Assembly (NCBI RefSeq): GCF_900129465.1
Contig: NZ_FSRA01000002.1
Location: 1,922,001-1,986,000 of the forward strand
Length of the DNA: 64,000 nt
From: Chitinophaga niabensis
GTDB lineage: Bacteria; Bacteroidota; Bacteroidia; Chitinophagales; Chitinophagaceae
Direction: 5' to 3'
This document shows positions 34,196 through 44,000 of this stretch, piece by piece. The position numbers and the translations under genes are program-made. The notes beneath the pieces are model-generated. The model was not told where the DNA came from and made no database searches. It saw only the letters and a list, made by a program, of their open reading frames with translations. The stretch's first letter is position 1. Every line of letters starts with the position of its first letter.

Positions 34196-35407
34196 ATGGA
34201 AATTTCTCAGCTCATTCCGCATGTAGAAGCATTGATCTTTGCCGCAGACAGGCCTTTACCGGCCGCAGACATCCTGGAGCTGCTTAACAATGCCCTGGCG
34301 TTCCTGGAAGACCGTGCCACGCAGGAGCAGGTAGATGGGGCTATTGAGGCCATCCAGGAGAAATACAACTCTGAATTCTATGCATTCTGTGTACGGGAGA
34401 GTGGTGGTGGGTTTCAGTTCCTGACAAAGAAGGATTATTACCAGACGGTAGCGCAGCTGAACGGGGAGAAATTCCTCAAACGCTTATCTACGGCCGCTTT
34501 GGAAACACTTGCTATTATTGCTTATAAACAACCCATCTCCAAAGGGGAAATTGAACATATCCGCGGGGTAAGTACGGATTATTCCATCACTAAATTGCTG
34601 GAGAAAGAACTGATCGTTATCTCTGGGCGTAGTGAGGATTTACCCGGAAAACCACTGTTATACTCTACATCCAAAGCGTTCATGGATTATTTCGGGCTGA
34701 ATTCCCCGAAGGACCTGCCGCAGCTGAAGGAACTGTTCGAAGAAGATTTTGTGGCGCCTACGCAATTGACAATTGAAGGCGGTGCCGAGGAATTGACAGT
34801 GGATGAAGAAGAACTGCTGGATGAAAACGGGCAATTAATTGTTCTGGAGAATGGGGAGTTGACGGAGACCACCACTGTGATGATGGAAGATGATTTTACC
34901 GGGGAGGTTTCTGAGGAGTTGGATAGATCTTCGGTGATAGAGGGAGAAGTGGAGACAGAGGAAGAGGAAGGGATTGAAGCAGAAGAAAGTGAAGAAGTGG
35001 AAACTGAAGAAGAAGATAATGAGAATACTCCTGCGATGGAGGCATCTTCGAATGAGGATGAAGGTGAAGAGGTTGAATCTGAGGAAGAGACTGATGATGA
35101 TGAAAGTGAAGACGAAGATGAGGAAGAAGAGGACGAGGACAATGAAGACGAAGAGGAAGACGAAGATGAGGACGAGGAAGAAGATGAAGAAGGTGATGAC
35201 GAAGAAGATGATGATGAGGACGACGACGAGGAGGATGAAGAAGACGAGGAAGAGGATGATGAGGAAGACGAAGATGACGATGACGATGAGTCCGACGAGG
35301 AAGATGAAGAAAAAGAAGATGACGAAGAAGCAGAGATCGAAGGCGCAGATGATAGATTGAATGACGAAGAAGATAATGAAGAATCTGAAGACGACGATAA
35401 AAAGTAA
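34196..35407 (+). CDS. scpB: SMC-Scp complex subunit ScpB with long acidic tail
   Basis: 403 residues. The N-terminal 185 form ScpB, a pair of winged helices (AALETLAIIAYKQPISKGEIE, RGVSTDYSITKLLEKELI, GRSEDLPGKPLLYST, FMDYFGLNSPKDLP). ScpB with ScpA and SMC organises and segregates chromosomes. A linker (185-250) leads to about 150 residues that are nearly all Asp and Glu, with a few Ser, Asn and Lys. Typical ScpB is about 170-250 residues, so the tail is extreme; acidic tails of various lengths are seen in some Bacteroidota ScpB. Gene is monocistronic between two terminators. Confidence 0.93.
   Translation: MEISQLIPHVEALIFAADRPLPAADILELLNNALAFLEDRATQEQVDGAIEAIQEKYNSEFYAFCVRESGGGFQFLTKKDYYQTVAQLNGEKFLKRLSTAALETLAIIAYKQPISKGEIEHIRGVSTDYSITKLLEKELIVISGRSEDLPGKPLLYSTSKAFMDYFGLNSPKDLPQLKELFEEDFVAPTQLTIEGGAEELTVDEEELLDENGQLIVLENGELTETTTVMMEDDFTGEVSEELDRSSVIEGEVETEEEEGIEAEESEEVETEEEDNENTPAMEASSNEDEGEEVESEEETDDDESEDEDEEEEDEDNEDEEEDEDEDEEEDEEGDDEEDDDEDDDEEDEEDEEEDDEEDEDDDDDESDEEDEEKEDDEEAEIEGADDRLNDEEDNEESEDDDKK
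34946..35404 (+). repeat. GAA/GAT/GAC low-complexity tract coding the acidic tail
   Basis: About 460 bp in which most codons are GAA, GAG, GAT or GAC, giving purine-rich strand asymmetry. It is imperfect rather than a strict microsatellite, with many synonymous switches, which suggests selection to keep charge. It creates long spurious ORFs in other frames. Confidence 0.85.
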
Positions 35408-35422
35408 CTGTCATTAAAGCAT

Positions 35423-35467
35423 AAAAAAAGGGTCCTGATGTTGAATCAGGACCCTTTGTACTTTTAC
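35423..35467. terminator. Bidirectional terminator between scpB and the oxidoreductase gene
   Basis: AAAGGGTCCTGAT (35427-35439) pairs perfectly with ATCAGGACCCTTT (35445-35457), loop GTTGA, with an A-run on the left and TTTGTACTTTT on the right. It serves both converging genes. Confidence 0.88.
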
Positions 35468-35478
35468 CCAATAAACAC

Positions 35479-37755
35479 TTAATAACATCGCACGGCAAAA
35501 ACAGCAGCAGGCACATTTTGAGAAGGATGTTCCACTTCAATCACCAACTTCCCTGTAGTAACAGGCTGCGCCAGCTTCACCTTGTTATAAGTCTGATAAT
35601 TATTCGTTTGCTCTGCCAACACATTCCCCGCTTCATCTTTGATCTTATACTTCTGTACACAGAAAGGCATCGCGCTCTCAGGGTGAGACATCAGCACAGA
35701 TTCCATCGGATGATCATAATCCGTATCAAAGAAGAGGTCTATTTCGCTGATGGTCTTTGCTTCGTTCCAACTAATCGTTAACTGAGGCTGTGGATCATTC
35801 CAGTCTGCTACCCAGGCATTGGGCTGCGTAGTAGGCCTGTCCACTCCATTGCGGATATTGGTTGCCTGGAACACTTTCAGGCCCTCCGGGTATTGCAGAT
35901 CGATATTATGCCCTTCCGGCCTGCGTTGCGGACACCAGAATTCAAACGCATCCATACCGATATCTTCCGGCGGCGTTTGTTTACCATAGTTAGATACTGC
36001 TTTGTTGATGGTATTGAAAACAGAAAGGATACCGGATACCCTCTTTTCGGAGAAGTGTAATTCAACCAGCGGATTTTTAAGGAAGGTAATGAACGCATAG
36101 GCATTATCTTCCATCACTGCATCAAAGTGCAGCTGCATACAATTCCTGCCAGGCTGTACGGTTAAAGTTTTTGAAGCCACTGTTACATCCGGCGTATGAT
36201 TACCTGTTTTGCTACTCACACGCAGCTCTACAGTTAACTCCGTTGCTTCATTTGCGTCCACATGAAAAACGAAAGGAGCGATCTTTCCTTTTTGCAGGGG
36301 CAACATTTGTGCAGAAGAGATGGTCAGTGGTTTACGGACAGGTGTGCCGGGGAATTTGCTAAATACCAGTTCGCTGGAAGCTCTAATGCTGGCTGATTGT
36401 ACAAGGTCTTCTTTATCTGCAAACTGCAAACCTGGAATATATTGCCCGGTTTTTAAGAGGCGTTGTTGTAAAGCATTAATATGCCCTTTAGTGAAAACAT
36501 CTGCCGGTAAAATGTTCAGCTCTTTGCAAAGCGCTGCGGCAACAGCAACGGCTTGTGTAACATATGCTGCAGTAGCCATTACACGGGTAGAGCCAAAAGC
36601 TACGTGGGAAGCACTGATGATACGGCCACCCAGGAACAGGTTGGTAATGTTTTTACTGTAGAGGCAGCGGTAAGGGATCTGGTAAATACCTTTACTATGC
36701 CATTGATTACAGCCTGGTTTCTCACTGAACACGCCATCCGCGGGATGCAGATCGATAGACCATCCGCCGAAGGCTACAGCATCTTCATGTACACGTTGTT
36801 CCACCACATCCTGCTGATGCATCATGTAATCGCCTTCAAAACGACGGCTTTCTCTTTTCCCGGGGATCATGCCCACCCATTCTAAGGTGAGGTTTTCCGC
36901 TTCAGGGAAGTTACCGGAGTTTTTAATGTAGTTCCACACGCCGTACACTACCTTCCATAATTCCCATTTGATGTTCTCTGTATCATGTACGGTATCCAGC
37001 CTGCCACCGTATTCAATCCACCAGAGCTTGCAGCCAAATTCCCTGGCATTAAAAGATTTGAACTTTGGGATCTGCGTAATATCCGTTAATGCAAATGCAG
37101 GGGGAACGTAGTTGACAGGTTTGCCCGTGTCCTTACTATAGAAATACAGGCTATGACCTAACAGTTCTCCATATTCTTTAGTAGGCGCAAACTTCTCTCC
37201 AAATTCTTCCGTGGTTTCAGCACCCATACGGAAAGCGGCACCCGATAGGAACCCTACGATGCCATCGCCGGAGGCATCACAGAACAGGGGAGCAGATAAC
37301 ACGTATTCTGTCTGGTTCTGACTGCAAAATGCTTTTACAGAGCTGATGGTGTTGGCATCTTTTTTATCAACTTCATACACGGTGGTGTTCAGTAACAGGG
37401 TGATGTTCTGTTCGCGGGTCACTTTATCCAGTAACACAGTGTCAAAGATCACCGGGTTGCCTTCCGGATTGCGCCAGGTGTTTTCTACCAGCAGTTCATC
37501 CACAATACCTCCTTCTCTTGCCCAGCGGTTATTGTTACCCATGTGTGAGGTGGCACCCAGGATCCATAACCTTACTTCGCTGCTGGAGTTTCCTCCAAGC
37601 ACGGGCCTGTCCTGCACGAGCACAACTTTTAATCCCTGCCTTGCGGCTGTAATGGCACCACAAACACCAGAAAGCCCGCCACCTATGATCACCAGGTCAA
37701 CATTGATCTTTTTTCCGGGGAAGGACCGCTTATCGGTTGCTTCAGACTGTATCAT
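35479..37755 (-). CDS. FAD-dependent oxidoreductase with C-terminal galactose-binding-like domain
   Basis: 758 residues. FAD-binding dinucleotide fold VDLVIIGGGLSGVCGAITAA at about 18, then QDRPVLGGNSSSEVRLW and a later FAD motif LFCDASGDGIVG and NLFLGGRIISASHVAFGSTR, fitting the FAD_oxidored family. The C-terminal third (about 600-758) contains beta-sandwich strands such as ISEIDLFFDTDYDHP and KLVIEVEHPSQN, resembling a discoidin/CBM-like fold. No signal peptide is visible although its neighbours are secreted. It is the last gene of the LacI-regulated locus, 24 bp after the 915-residue protein. Substrate is unknown; such enzymes oxidise or desaturate sugars or related compounds. Confidence 0.87.
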   Translation of the reverse strand: MIQSEATDKRSFPGKKINVDLVIIGGGLSGVCGAITAARQGLKVVLVQDRPVLGGNSSSEVRLWILGATSHMGNNNRWAREGGIVDELLVENTWRNPEGNPVIFDTVLLDKVTREQNITLLLNTTVYEVDKKDANTISSVKAFCSQNQTEYVLSAPLFCDASGDGIVGFLSGAAFRMGAETTEEFGEKFAPTKEYGELLGHSLYFYSKDTGKPVNYVPPAFALTDITQIPKFKSFNAREFGCKLWWIEYGGRLDTVHDTENIKWELWKVVYGVWNYIKNSGNFPEAENLTLEWVGMIPGKRESRRFEGDYMMHQQDVVEQRVHEDAVAFGGWSIDLHPADGVFSEKPGCNQWHSKGIYQIPYRCLYSKNITNLFLGGRIISASHVAFGSTRVMATAAYVTQAVAVAAALCKELNILPADVFTKGHINALQQRLLKTGQYIPGLQFADKEDLVQSASIRASSELVFSKFPGTPVRKPLTISSAQMLPLQKGKIAPFVFHVDANEATELTVELRVSSKTGNHTPDVTVASKTLTVQPGRNCMQLHFDAVMEDNAYAFITFLKNPLVELHFSEKRVSGILSVFNTINKAVSNYGKQTPPEDIGMDAFEFWCPQRRPEGHNIDLQYPEGLKVFQATNIRNGVDRPTTQPNAWVADWNDPQPQLTISWNEAKTISEIDLFFDTDYDHPMESVLMSHPESAMPFCVQKYKIKDEAGNVLAEQTNNYQTYNKVKLAQPVTTGKLVIEVEHPSQNVPAAVFAVRCY

Positions 37756-37779
37756 TCTATTTAGTTAAAAAGGGTTTGC

Positions 37780-40527
37780 TTATTTATTACCTAATGTTAC
37801 TTTTTCGCTTTTCTGCACCTGTCCTTCTTTATCGTATAACGACAAATAGAACGTTACTGCTTCTTTTACCGGTACCGTGAATTCAAACGGATATGTTGTG
37901 TCATCTACGGTTGTGTTGTTATAGTGCAGGCTCACTTTGCTCCATTTCGTATCATCATCTTCCAGGTAGATGTATAACCGTTTATCGTAACTGCCGAGTT
38001 TGAATAACATGGCCTGGGCATGGCCCGTTTCCAGCTTAGCGTAGTCTTTGCTTTTGTCGTTCGTAACCGCTAAGATCTTTTGCTGGAAGGTATTGGGCAC
38101 TGGTGTATCCGGAATAACGATGGTATTGATACCATTCGCAGGAACAGTAATGGAGAAAGTGTTCTTTTGCACATTCACCAGATCTTTGTTGATGGTTACT
38201 TTGGCAGTAACCGGCTGATTGGATTGATTGGTGAATGCGAGTAATAATTTATTGTTTGTTCTGCCGGCGATATAGTTCAATTCTGTATTGTCTATTTGCA
38301 GGAGATGGGAGGGCATCCACAGTTGTACGTCTTTCTCTTCATTGAACGTTCCTTTCTTTACGCCATACATCTTGCTTTGCAGATAGGCATATCCTTCAAT
38401 GTATTCTGCCGGGAAACTGATCTTTCCTTTACTGCGTACGAATACATCTGTTACCAGGTAATCCAGTAACATAGAGGCCATCGGGAGGATGTGGTTGTAA
38501 TGGAAAGAATTTACACTTTGCTCTTTATGTTTATGCAGCGGAAAATCTACTTTCTCGTATGCAGTTGTTCTTTCTGTATTGATGTGGTATCCGGGAAAAT
38601 TCCGGTACCTGCCGATTACAGCTGCTTTAGCTACATTGACCAGGAAAGTATCTTTTGCATAATAACCGAGGCGTAACATACAGGGGGCATAGTTGGCCAT
38701 GAAAATGGCACGGTGCCCTGTGGAAGTACCAGAAGATTCAGGTGTTAATCCTATTTCCGAAAGCCGCCATGCGGGGGCTTGTTCTTCCGGGTAATACATC
38801 TGCTGGTGGCCTTTCGATTTGAGGTACCAGTACATGGGCGCTTTGCCTCCTTTATTCACGGTGATCATGCTATCCGGTATGGCAGGTACCATCCATGTGA
38901 ACATGGTATAGTTGCGTGCACCTTCCACGGCGGCGTTTAAATAAGCAGTATCGTTGGTGAGTTCGTATAACTGGGATAATTCTATCCACCTGTCTGTGAA
39001 CGCAGGCCAGAAGAAAAAGCTGCCGGAGAAAGGATCGTTAAAAGATGTTTGTGGCTGATGGGCTCTTTGCTTCAGGTACTGGTTCGCTTTCGTTACAGCT
39101 GTTTGCAGGTAATCCTTATCGCCGGTGGCTTTGTAGAGATGCATGGCATTGATCCAGTTATCGCCTTTTTCTTTTACATCCAGGTTGCGTATACGATCGT
39201 TCTTAAATTCCTTTTGCATCATCAGCAGGTAGAAAGTATTTTCTCTGCCGAATACATTGTAGAGGGCCGTTAATTCAGATAAGGGGGCAACAGGGCCTTT
39301 CAATTTGCGGGAGGGGCTTTGGACCTTTTGCGTACTGTCTAAACTGAAAAGGAATTTCTCTCTTGACAACATGAATTCCATTAGGGGATAAGCGCGTTGC
39401 TCAAACATCGTTTTATCATCCCTTACTAATGCCAGTTCCAGGGGATTGAGGCTGGAAACGTTCTTTACTGCGCCGGGTACATCTGTAGAATAAGCGCATC
39501 CTTTCAGGCTGTCTATAAACCATGCATAATCTGTCATGGCATAAGCCACCATATTGTCCAGCGCTGTGTTCAGAGAGGCAATGTCGTTCCGGCGGTAATC
39601 TTTAAAACCAAAGATGCTCTGTGCTATTTGCTGGTAGGCATGGTTAATGGGTTGTGGTGTTACTACCAGTTGTAAAGAGAAGGAGAATTGATCTCCCTGT
39701 TTCATGGATGATAAGTAACCACCAGGAATAGGGGCATATACACTGGGTTGCAGGGCTTTTGCTTCATTCACCAGCGATATGCCGAACTGGCTGTTAGGCA
39801 GCATGGGTAAAGGCTGGAAAGGAATATGTTCCGGCGATGCCATTACGCCGATGGTGTTTTTGCCATCGTATACCATGGTTGTGGGTAAGGTAGCCATGAA
39901 AGCCGGTGTGAGATATGCCGCATCGGGAATCCTTTTTTCCTGCCAGATAAGCGGTTGCCAGATAGCAGCAGCTTTTTCAGGAGAAAAAGAGGGCGCACCG
40001 GTATAGCCAATGCTGTAGTAACCAGCTTTCAGTGGCGAAAAGGTATAGCGTAAAACGGGGAAGGGTTTAATATTGATCAGCAGGTATGCTTTCAGCTCAA
40101 AGTTTGCATTAGCCGGGAAGTGAAAGAAAAGTGTGTCGCCTTTTTGTTCCAGTTGGTTTGCTGTAATGGTTGTTGACTGGCCTGCGTGAAAGATATTGGC
40201 AGTGCGCCATTCGCTTTTGCTGCGCAGGATCTTGTCGTCAAAACCATCTCCGGCCATTGATACATTGATCTTCTTTTGCTGAAAGTCTGCTTTGGTACTG
40301 TCTGTAACTTTCCAGGTAAGTACATTGTATTCTACTTTCTTTATACCGGCAGGTTTTAATGCCATGGCAGGGTCAACGGCATTGTATAAGATCGTGAAAG
40401 TGGGGGTGAATGAATAATTTTTTACTTCAATGCGCTGTTTGTCTGCAGACAAGCGTATCTGTGCCTGTGTGCCCGTTCCAATGAGACTGAAAAAGAGAAG
40501 TGATAATGAATAAACTCCGTTCTTCAT
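37780..40527 (-). CDS. Secreted protein A of a triple-paralogue set
   Basis: 915 residues with a signal peptide (to about 22, GTQAQ). The N-terminal half is beta-rich; about 320-700 is helical and looks like an alpha/alpha toroid, as in many lyases and hydrolases. Shared with the next two genes are SIFGFKDYRRND (about 305), NYAPCMLRLGYYAKDTF (about 612), VIGRYRNFPGYH, the His-containing HYNHILP (about 675) and SKGKISFPAEYIEGYAYLQS, then a C-terminal beta domain. No known catalytic family is recognised. It starts 64 bp after a tandem LacI-type operator, so it can be transcribed separately with the oxidoreductase. A polysaccharide- or glycoside-degrading role is inferred from context. Confidence 0.8.
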   Translation of the reverse strand: MKNGVYSLSLLFFSLIGTGTQAQIRLSADKQRIEVKNYSFTPTFTILYNAVDPAMALKPAGIKKVEYNVLTWKVTDSTKADFQQKKINVSMAGDGFDDKILRSKSEWRTANIFHAGQSTTITANQLEQKGDTLFFHFPANANFELKAYLLINIKPFPVLRYTFSPLKAGYYSIGYTGAPSFSPEKAAAIWQPLIWQEKRIPDAAYLTPAFMATLPTTMVYDGKNTIGVMASPEHIPFQPLPMLPNSQFGISLVNEAKALQPSVYAPIPGGYLSSMKQGDQFSFSLQLVVTPQPINHAYQQIAQSIFGFKDYRRNDIASLNTALDNMVAYAMTDYAWFIDSLKGCAYSTDVPGAVKNVSSLNPLELALVRDDKTMFEQRAYPLMEFMLSREKFLFSLDSTQKVQSPSRKLKGPVAPLSELTALYNVFGRENTFYLLMMQKEFKNDRIRNLDVKEKGDNWINAMHLYKATGDKDYLQTAVTKANQYLKQRAHQPQTSFNDPFSGSFFFWPAFTDRWIELSQLYELTNDTAYLNAAVEGARNYTMFTWMVPAIPDSMITVNKGGKAPMYWYLKSKGHQQMYYPEEQAPAWRLSEIGLTPESSGTSTGHRAIFMANYAPCMLRLGYYAKDTFLVNVAKAAVIGRYRNFPGYHINTERTTAYEKVDFPLHKHKEQSVNSFHYNHILPMASMLLDYLVTDVFVRSKGKISFPAEYIEGYAYLQSKMYGVKKGTFNEEKDVQLWMPSHLLQIDNTELNYIAGRTNNKLLLAFTNQSNQPVTAKVTINKDLVNVQKNTFSITVPANGINTIVIPDTPVPNTFQQKILAVTNDKSKDYAKLETGHAQAMLFKLGSYDKRLYIYLEDDDTKWSKVSLHYNNTTVDDTTYPFEFTVPVKEAVTFYLSLYDKEGQVQKSEKVTLGNK

Positions 40528-40590
40528 AAAGTGTTTTCAAATTTAAGACCCTGCCTGTTCTACGCTTACGATCCGTTTGCTTAAATCAGG

Positions 40591-40623
40591 TGGGAACATT
40601 CCCAAATTGCGGGAACATTCCCA
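40591..40623. promoter_or_regulatory. Tandem LacI-type operators inside the locus
   Basis: TGGGAACATTCCCA (40591-40604) and CGGGAACATTCCCA (40610-40623), 19 bp apart start to start. They lie in the 116-bp gap upstream of protein A, 64-96 bp before its start. The same pair with the same spacing precedes the lacI-type gene at 54013-54045, so that regulator is the probable binder. Confidence 0.8.
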
Positions 40624-40643
40624 TCAACTGTTGCGGCTTCCGT

Positions 40644-43600
40644 TTATAAATTGAGCACGCCTTCCTTTACACTTCCATCCGGTGTTTTTACATGCACCTT
40701 TATTTCCACTTTCTCTTTTGGCGTAAGTGGGTGATGGCTCCATTCGTAAGGCGTGGTGTTCTTAATTTCTTCCAGGTTGTTGATCAATACGGTTACTACA
40801 GTGCCGGCTGCAGGAATATTTTCCAGGAAGCCATATACTGAGTCCCATCCAAAGGGAGACCTGATCCTGAAAGCATAGAATTTTCCCAGCGGTACTCCCA
40901 GATCATATACCTGCATACCCTCTTTTAGCGGCATTGCTTTTTGTGCAGCCTGTTTAGCTGCCAGCGGGAAGGAAAGCGCTGTAAAACCGGTCGCATGCAG
41001 TTTTACATGCAGTGCCCTTCCCTCCATTTTTGCTATGGCACGCGCAGCATCAGGCTGTGCGTAATAAGTGGCATTGGTATGATCTTTTACAGGAACTTCT
41101 TTGCTGAGGTCTATTTTGCAGGATAATTCCTGGTGCGCTTCATTCATTAGTAGGATCCAGAAGCGGTCGTCAGAAATACCGGTGATATAATTCACTTCTG
41201 GTCTATCTACCTGTACCAGGTCTTTCTTCATCCAGAGGCTGACTGTTTTATCGTCCAGGATACTACCTTTTCCACCGCCGAAGATCCTGTTGTTGAACCA
41301 TACAAAACCATCCTGTTTGCCATAAGGGAAATGTACTTTTCCGTTGGAACGCTGCATAGCTTCCGTGATCAGGAAGTCCAGCGTGAAGGCCAGGTGTGGC
41401 GGAATATGATGGTAATAGATAGAACTTACATCGGGCCCTTTATAGGGGAAGTCCGGTTGCATGGGAATGTCTGTAAAACCCGTGGCGTAATAGCCGGGGT
41501 AGTTTGCAAATCTTCCTATTACAGCATTACGGGCGTAGGTCTCAAATATTTTTCGTTTGTCGAGATCGAACAAACGTAAGAGATGTGGTGCCCAGCTGCT
41601 CATGTATACATGGCGTACAAGCGTACCCGGGTTGAAGAAAGTATAAGGTTGTTCAAATCCAAGGCCAACAGGAGATACGAGGGCCTGCGGTACTTTTTTC
41701 TCCGGGGCATCGTTTGGCTGCCGGGGGAAACCAAGCCGGTATTTTTCTCCTCCTTTCCACCACATCGTGGTGTTCCCTTCATATTCATTTCCGGGATGGA
41801 TGGTCTGTAACTGATCTTCCACGGCAGGATACGTGCGTACGCCGATCAGGGTCTGAAAGGCTGCCACAGCTGCTGCGTTTAAGAAGGTGGTATCCCGGGT
41901 AACATCGTAAAGGTCTGTAAGGTCCCACCAGTTAGCATAAAAGGAAGTGTTGTAAAAAGGCTGTTTGCTCAGCGGAACAGTTTTGGTGCCGTATACTTCA
42001 TCCCGGAGGAAAGCGGCAGCTTTTTCTTTGGCAGATTGCAACCATTTATTGTCTTTGGTTAAACGATACGCCGCGAGGTCCTGTGAGAAATCGGGTACTA
42101 TCACGGAATACCCTTTGGCAGGCCTGATCTTGTTATCCGGCAGCGCAATTTTTTTCAACCAGGGGTTAGCGTTGTTTAGTAACTGATCCAACCCTTCGTA
42201 GTAAGCGGTGGTGAACTGCGAGTTATAAGGGCTCAGCGTTGTTTTTTTGGTTGATCTGAAACCGCTGCGGGATAAAGTATATTCAATAGCAGGTAGTGCG
42301 CGTTTGATGTAGAGGTCTTCATCCCTGCCAAGTATAGCAGCAGAGATCACTGCCAGCGGAGAGGATTGTACTACAGTAGGGGCTCCTTTCGGTTCTGCTT
42401 CTATATCGTAGAATCCTTTCAGTGTGGCATCCCAACCGGCAGCATTGTCGTTTTTGATCAGGTCGATGATATTGAAAGCGGCATTAGTGAGGGAAGTATT
42501 AGCCTGGCCACGGTAATCCTTTACTCTAAAGATACTGTCGGAGATATATTCCAGTGCATCATTCCAATTGGCTGTTACGGCGCCGATGATGAAAGTGCGT
42601 TTCACTGTTTGAGCCGCTGCTATTTTTGAATCGTCCAATCCCAGCATAGGAGAGAGGGCAACAGGCTGCACTTCGTTCCGTTCGTTCTTAATACTGAAAC
42701 CGATCTTCGAACGGTTGGATACGCCCCAGTCCAATGGATAATCAGCAGCGGCGCGGGTGATAAAGGTGGTAAGGATCCCCTGTTCACTTTTCATTTCCAT
42801 CATGGCCAATGGTTGTGGCATGAGAGCCGAAGGCAGCATTACCGGCTGTTCCGGAATACGCTGGTATTGGAACATGGGCGGAAGCTGGATCTGTGTTACT
42901 TTATCTCTGGATACTCCCTGGAAAGCGGCAACAGCCAGGCTGTAATACGCAGTTTGTTTGGCTGTGTATTGCAGCGTGAGGGTAAGATGATGTGCCGCTA
43001 GTTGCCAGGTGCCCTGCATGGTTTGACCATCTTCTGCACGATAACTTACTTCCAGCGTATGATCATTGATCTTTTTTACGGAAGAGGGAATGAATGCGGT
43101 GAGCTTTCCCGCGAGGAAGGGATTCTTCAGGTTATCCGGTTCAAGGATAGTGTAGGATTTCCCTTTGCTGGTGAAGCTGCTGAAACCGATAGAACCATTC
43201 CAGGAGGGGAAGAAATTACCGAAGCCGATCTGCGGGGCCTCTGAACTGATCAGCAGGATCCTGTTCTCTTCATTGCCTGCGTCGATGCTATTCCATTTCC
43301 CATATTGTTTCAGATCTGTGCGGGATGCGATCCGTTCATTGTCTGCTTTGAAAAATTGCAAACGCATGTACTCATTGCTGATGGCAGCCAGTACAGGAGC
43401 ATCGCTCCTGATCTTTGCGGGACTGATGGTAACGGGAAGGTTTGCGGGGGTAGCTTTCACGGCTACCTGTTCTGTTTTGAACTTTTGCAGGCGGGCTAAT
43501 GGCTGTTCGTTTGGATTGAAAGATTCGGTTGTCAGCAGCACCGCATCACATCTGCCAAAGTTCCCTCTTGAATCCTGCAAACGGATCACATTTTCGCCGG

Positions 43601-43997
43601 TATCCATTTTGGCGGCGCCGGCTTTTTCCCAGTAATAACTATCCTTTCCGTGTTTACCTGATTCCTCCATGGCCTGTTCATTCACGGCTACGCGGAATAA
43701 ACGGGTGCCGGGATTATTGGCAGGATAATCTATGGAGCGTACCCATACGGTATAATTACCTGCTGTTTTTACACGGATCACGGCAATTGCATCTGCTGCT
43801 TTTACCTTTCCGCCCAATACGCGCAGGATGTTGTTGTTGGAAATGTTCACACCGCCTATGGGCTTTTCAGCCATCCAACCTCCTTTGAAATTGAAATCCT
43901 CTGCTTCTATAAAATAGCTCTGCTGGGCATGGAGGGCTGTTCCGCTTATTAAGCAGGATGCCATAAAGAGCAAGGTGTGTTTGTAATAAGGTTTCAT
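40644..43997 (-). CDS. Secreted protein B of the triple-paralogue set, with N-terminal carbohydrate-binding-like domain
   Basis: 1117 residues, signal peptide to about 24 (ALHAQ). An N-terminal beta-sandwich (about 26-165) with YFIEAEDFNFKGGW, YTVWVRSIDYP and DAVLLTTESF resembles CBM35/CBM6-like modules. The rest matches protein A: DSIFRVKDYRGQA (about 500), SSWAPHLLRLFDLDKRK (about 802), AVIGRFANYPGYYATGF, the YYHHIPPH motif (about 864) and NGKVHFPYGKQDGFVWFNNR, then a beta domain. It starts only 3 bp after the stop of protein C's gene, so translation is coupled. The motif HH in place of NH of protein A hints at a metal or acid/base site. Confidence 0.8.
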   Translation of the reverse strand: MKPYYKHTLLFMASCLISGTALHAQQSYFIEAEDFNFKGGWMAEKPIGGVNISNNNILRVLGGKVKAADAIAVIRVKTAGNYTVWVRSIDYPANNPGTRLFRVAVNEQAMEESGKHGKDSYYWEKAGAAKMDTGENVIRLQDSRGNFGRCDAVLLTTESFNPNEQPLARLQKFKTEQVAVKATPANLPVTISPAKIRSDAPVLAAISNEYMRLQFFKADNERIASRTDLKQYGKWNSIDAGNEENRILLISSEAPQIGFGNFFPSWNGSIGFSSFTSKGKSYTILEPDNLKNPFLAGKLTAFIPSSVKKINDHTLEVSYRAEDGQTMQGTWQLAAHHLTLTLQYTAKQTAYYSLAVAAFQGVSRDKVTQIQLPPMFQYQRIPEQPVMLPSALMPQPLAMMEMKSEQGILTTFITRAAADYPLDWGVSNRSKIGFSIKNERNEVQPVALSPMLGLDDSKIAAAQTVKRTFIIGAVTANWNDALEYISDSIFRVKDYRGQANTSLTNAAFNIIDLIKNDNAAGWDATLKGFYDIEAEPKGAPTVVQSSPLAVISAAILGRDEDLYIKRALPAIEYTLSRSGFRSTKKTTLSPYNSQFTTAYYEGLDQLLNNANPWLKKIALPDNKIRPAKGYSVIVPDFSQDLAAYRLTKDNKWLQSAKEKAAAFLRDEVYGTKTVPLSKQPFYNTSFYANWWDLTDLYDVTRDTTFLNAAAVAAFQTLIGVRTYPAVEDQLQTIHPGNEYEGNTTMWWKGGEKYRLGFPRQPNDAPEKKVPQALVSPVGLGFEQPYTFFNPGTLVRHVYMSSWAPHLLRLFDLDKRKIFETYARNAVIGRFANYPGYYATGFTDIPMQPDFPYKGPDVSSIYYHHIPPHLAFTLDFLITEAMQRSNGKVHFPYGKQDGFVWFNNRIFGGGKGSILDDKTVSLWMKKDLVQVDRPEVNYITGISDDRFWILLMNEAHQELSCKIDLSKEVPVKDHTNATYYAQPDAARAIAKMEGRALHVKLHATGFTALSFPLAAKQAAQKAMPLKEGMQVYDLGVPLGKFYAFRIRSPFGWDSVYGFLENIPAAGTVVTVLINNLEEIKNTTPYEWSHHPLTPKEKVEIKVHVKTPDGSVKEGVLNL

Positions 43998-44000
43998 CTT

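Noticed and set aside
34946-35404. Repeat tract as a CRISPR-like array
   Set aside because: There are no uniform repeats with unique spacers; it is an in-frame low-complexity coding tract.
34896-35540. Minus-strand Leu/His/Pro-rich ORF and a plus-strand Lys/Met/Arg-rich ORF over the scpB tail
   Set aside because: Both arise from reading the GAA/GAT tract in other frames; neither has a start context, domain or neighbour support.
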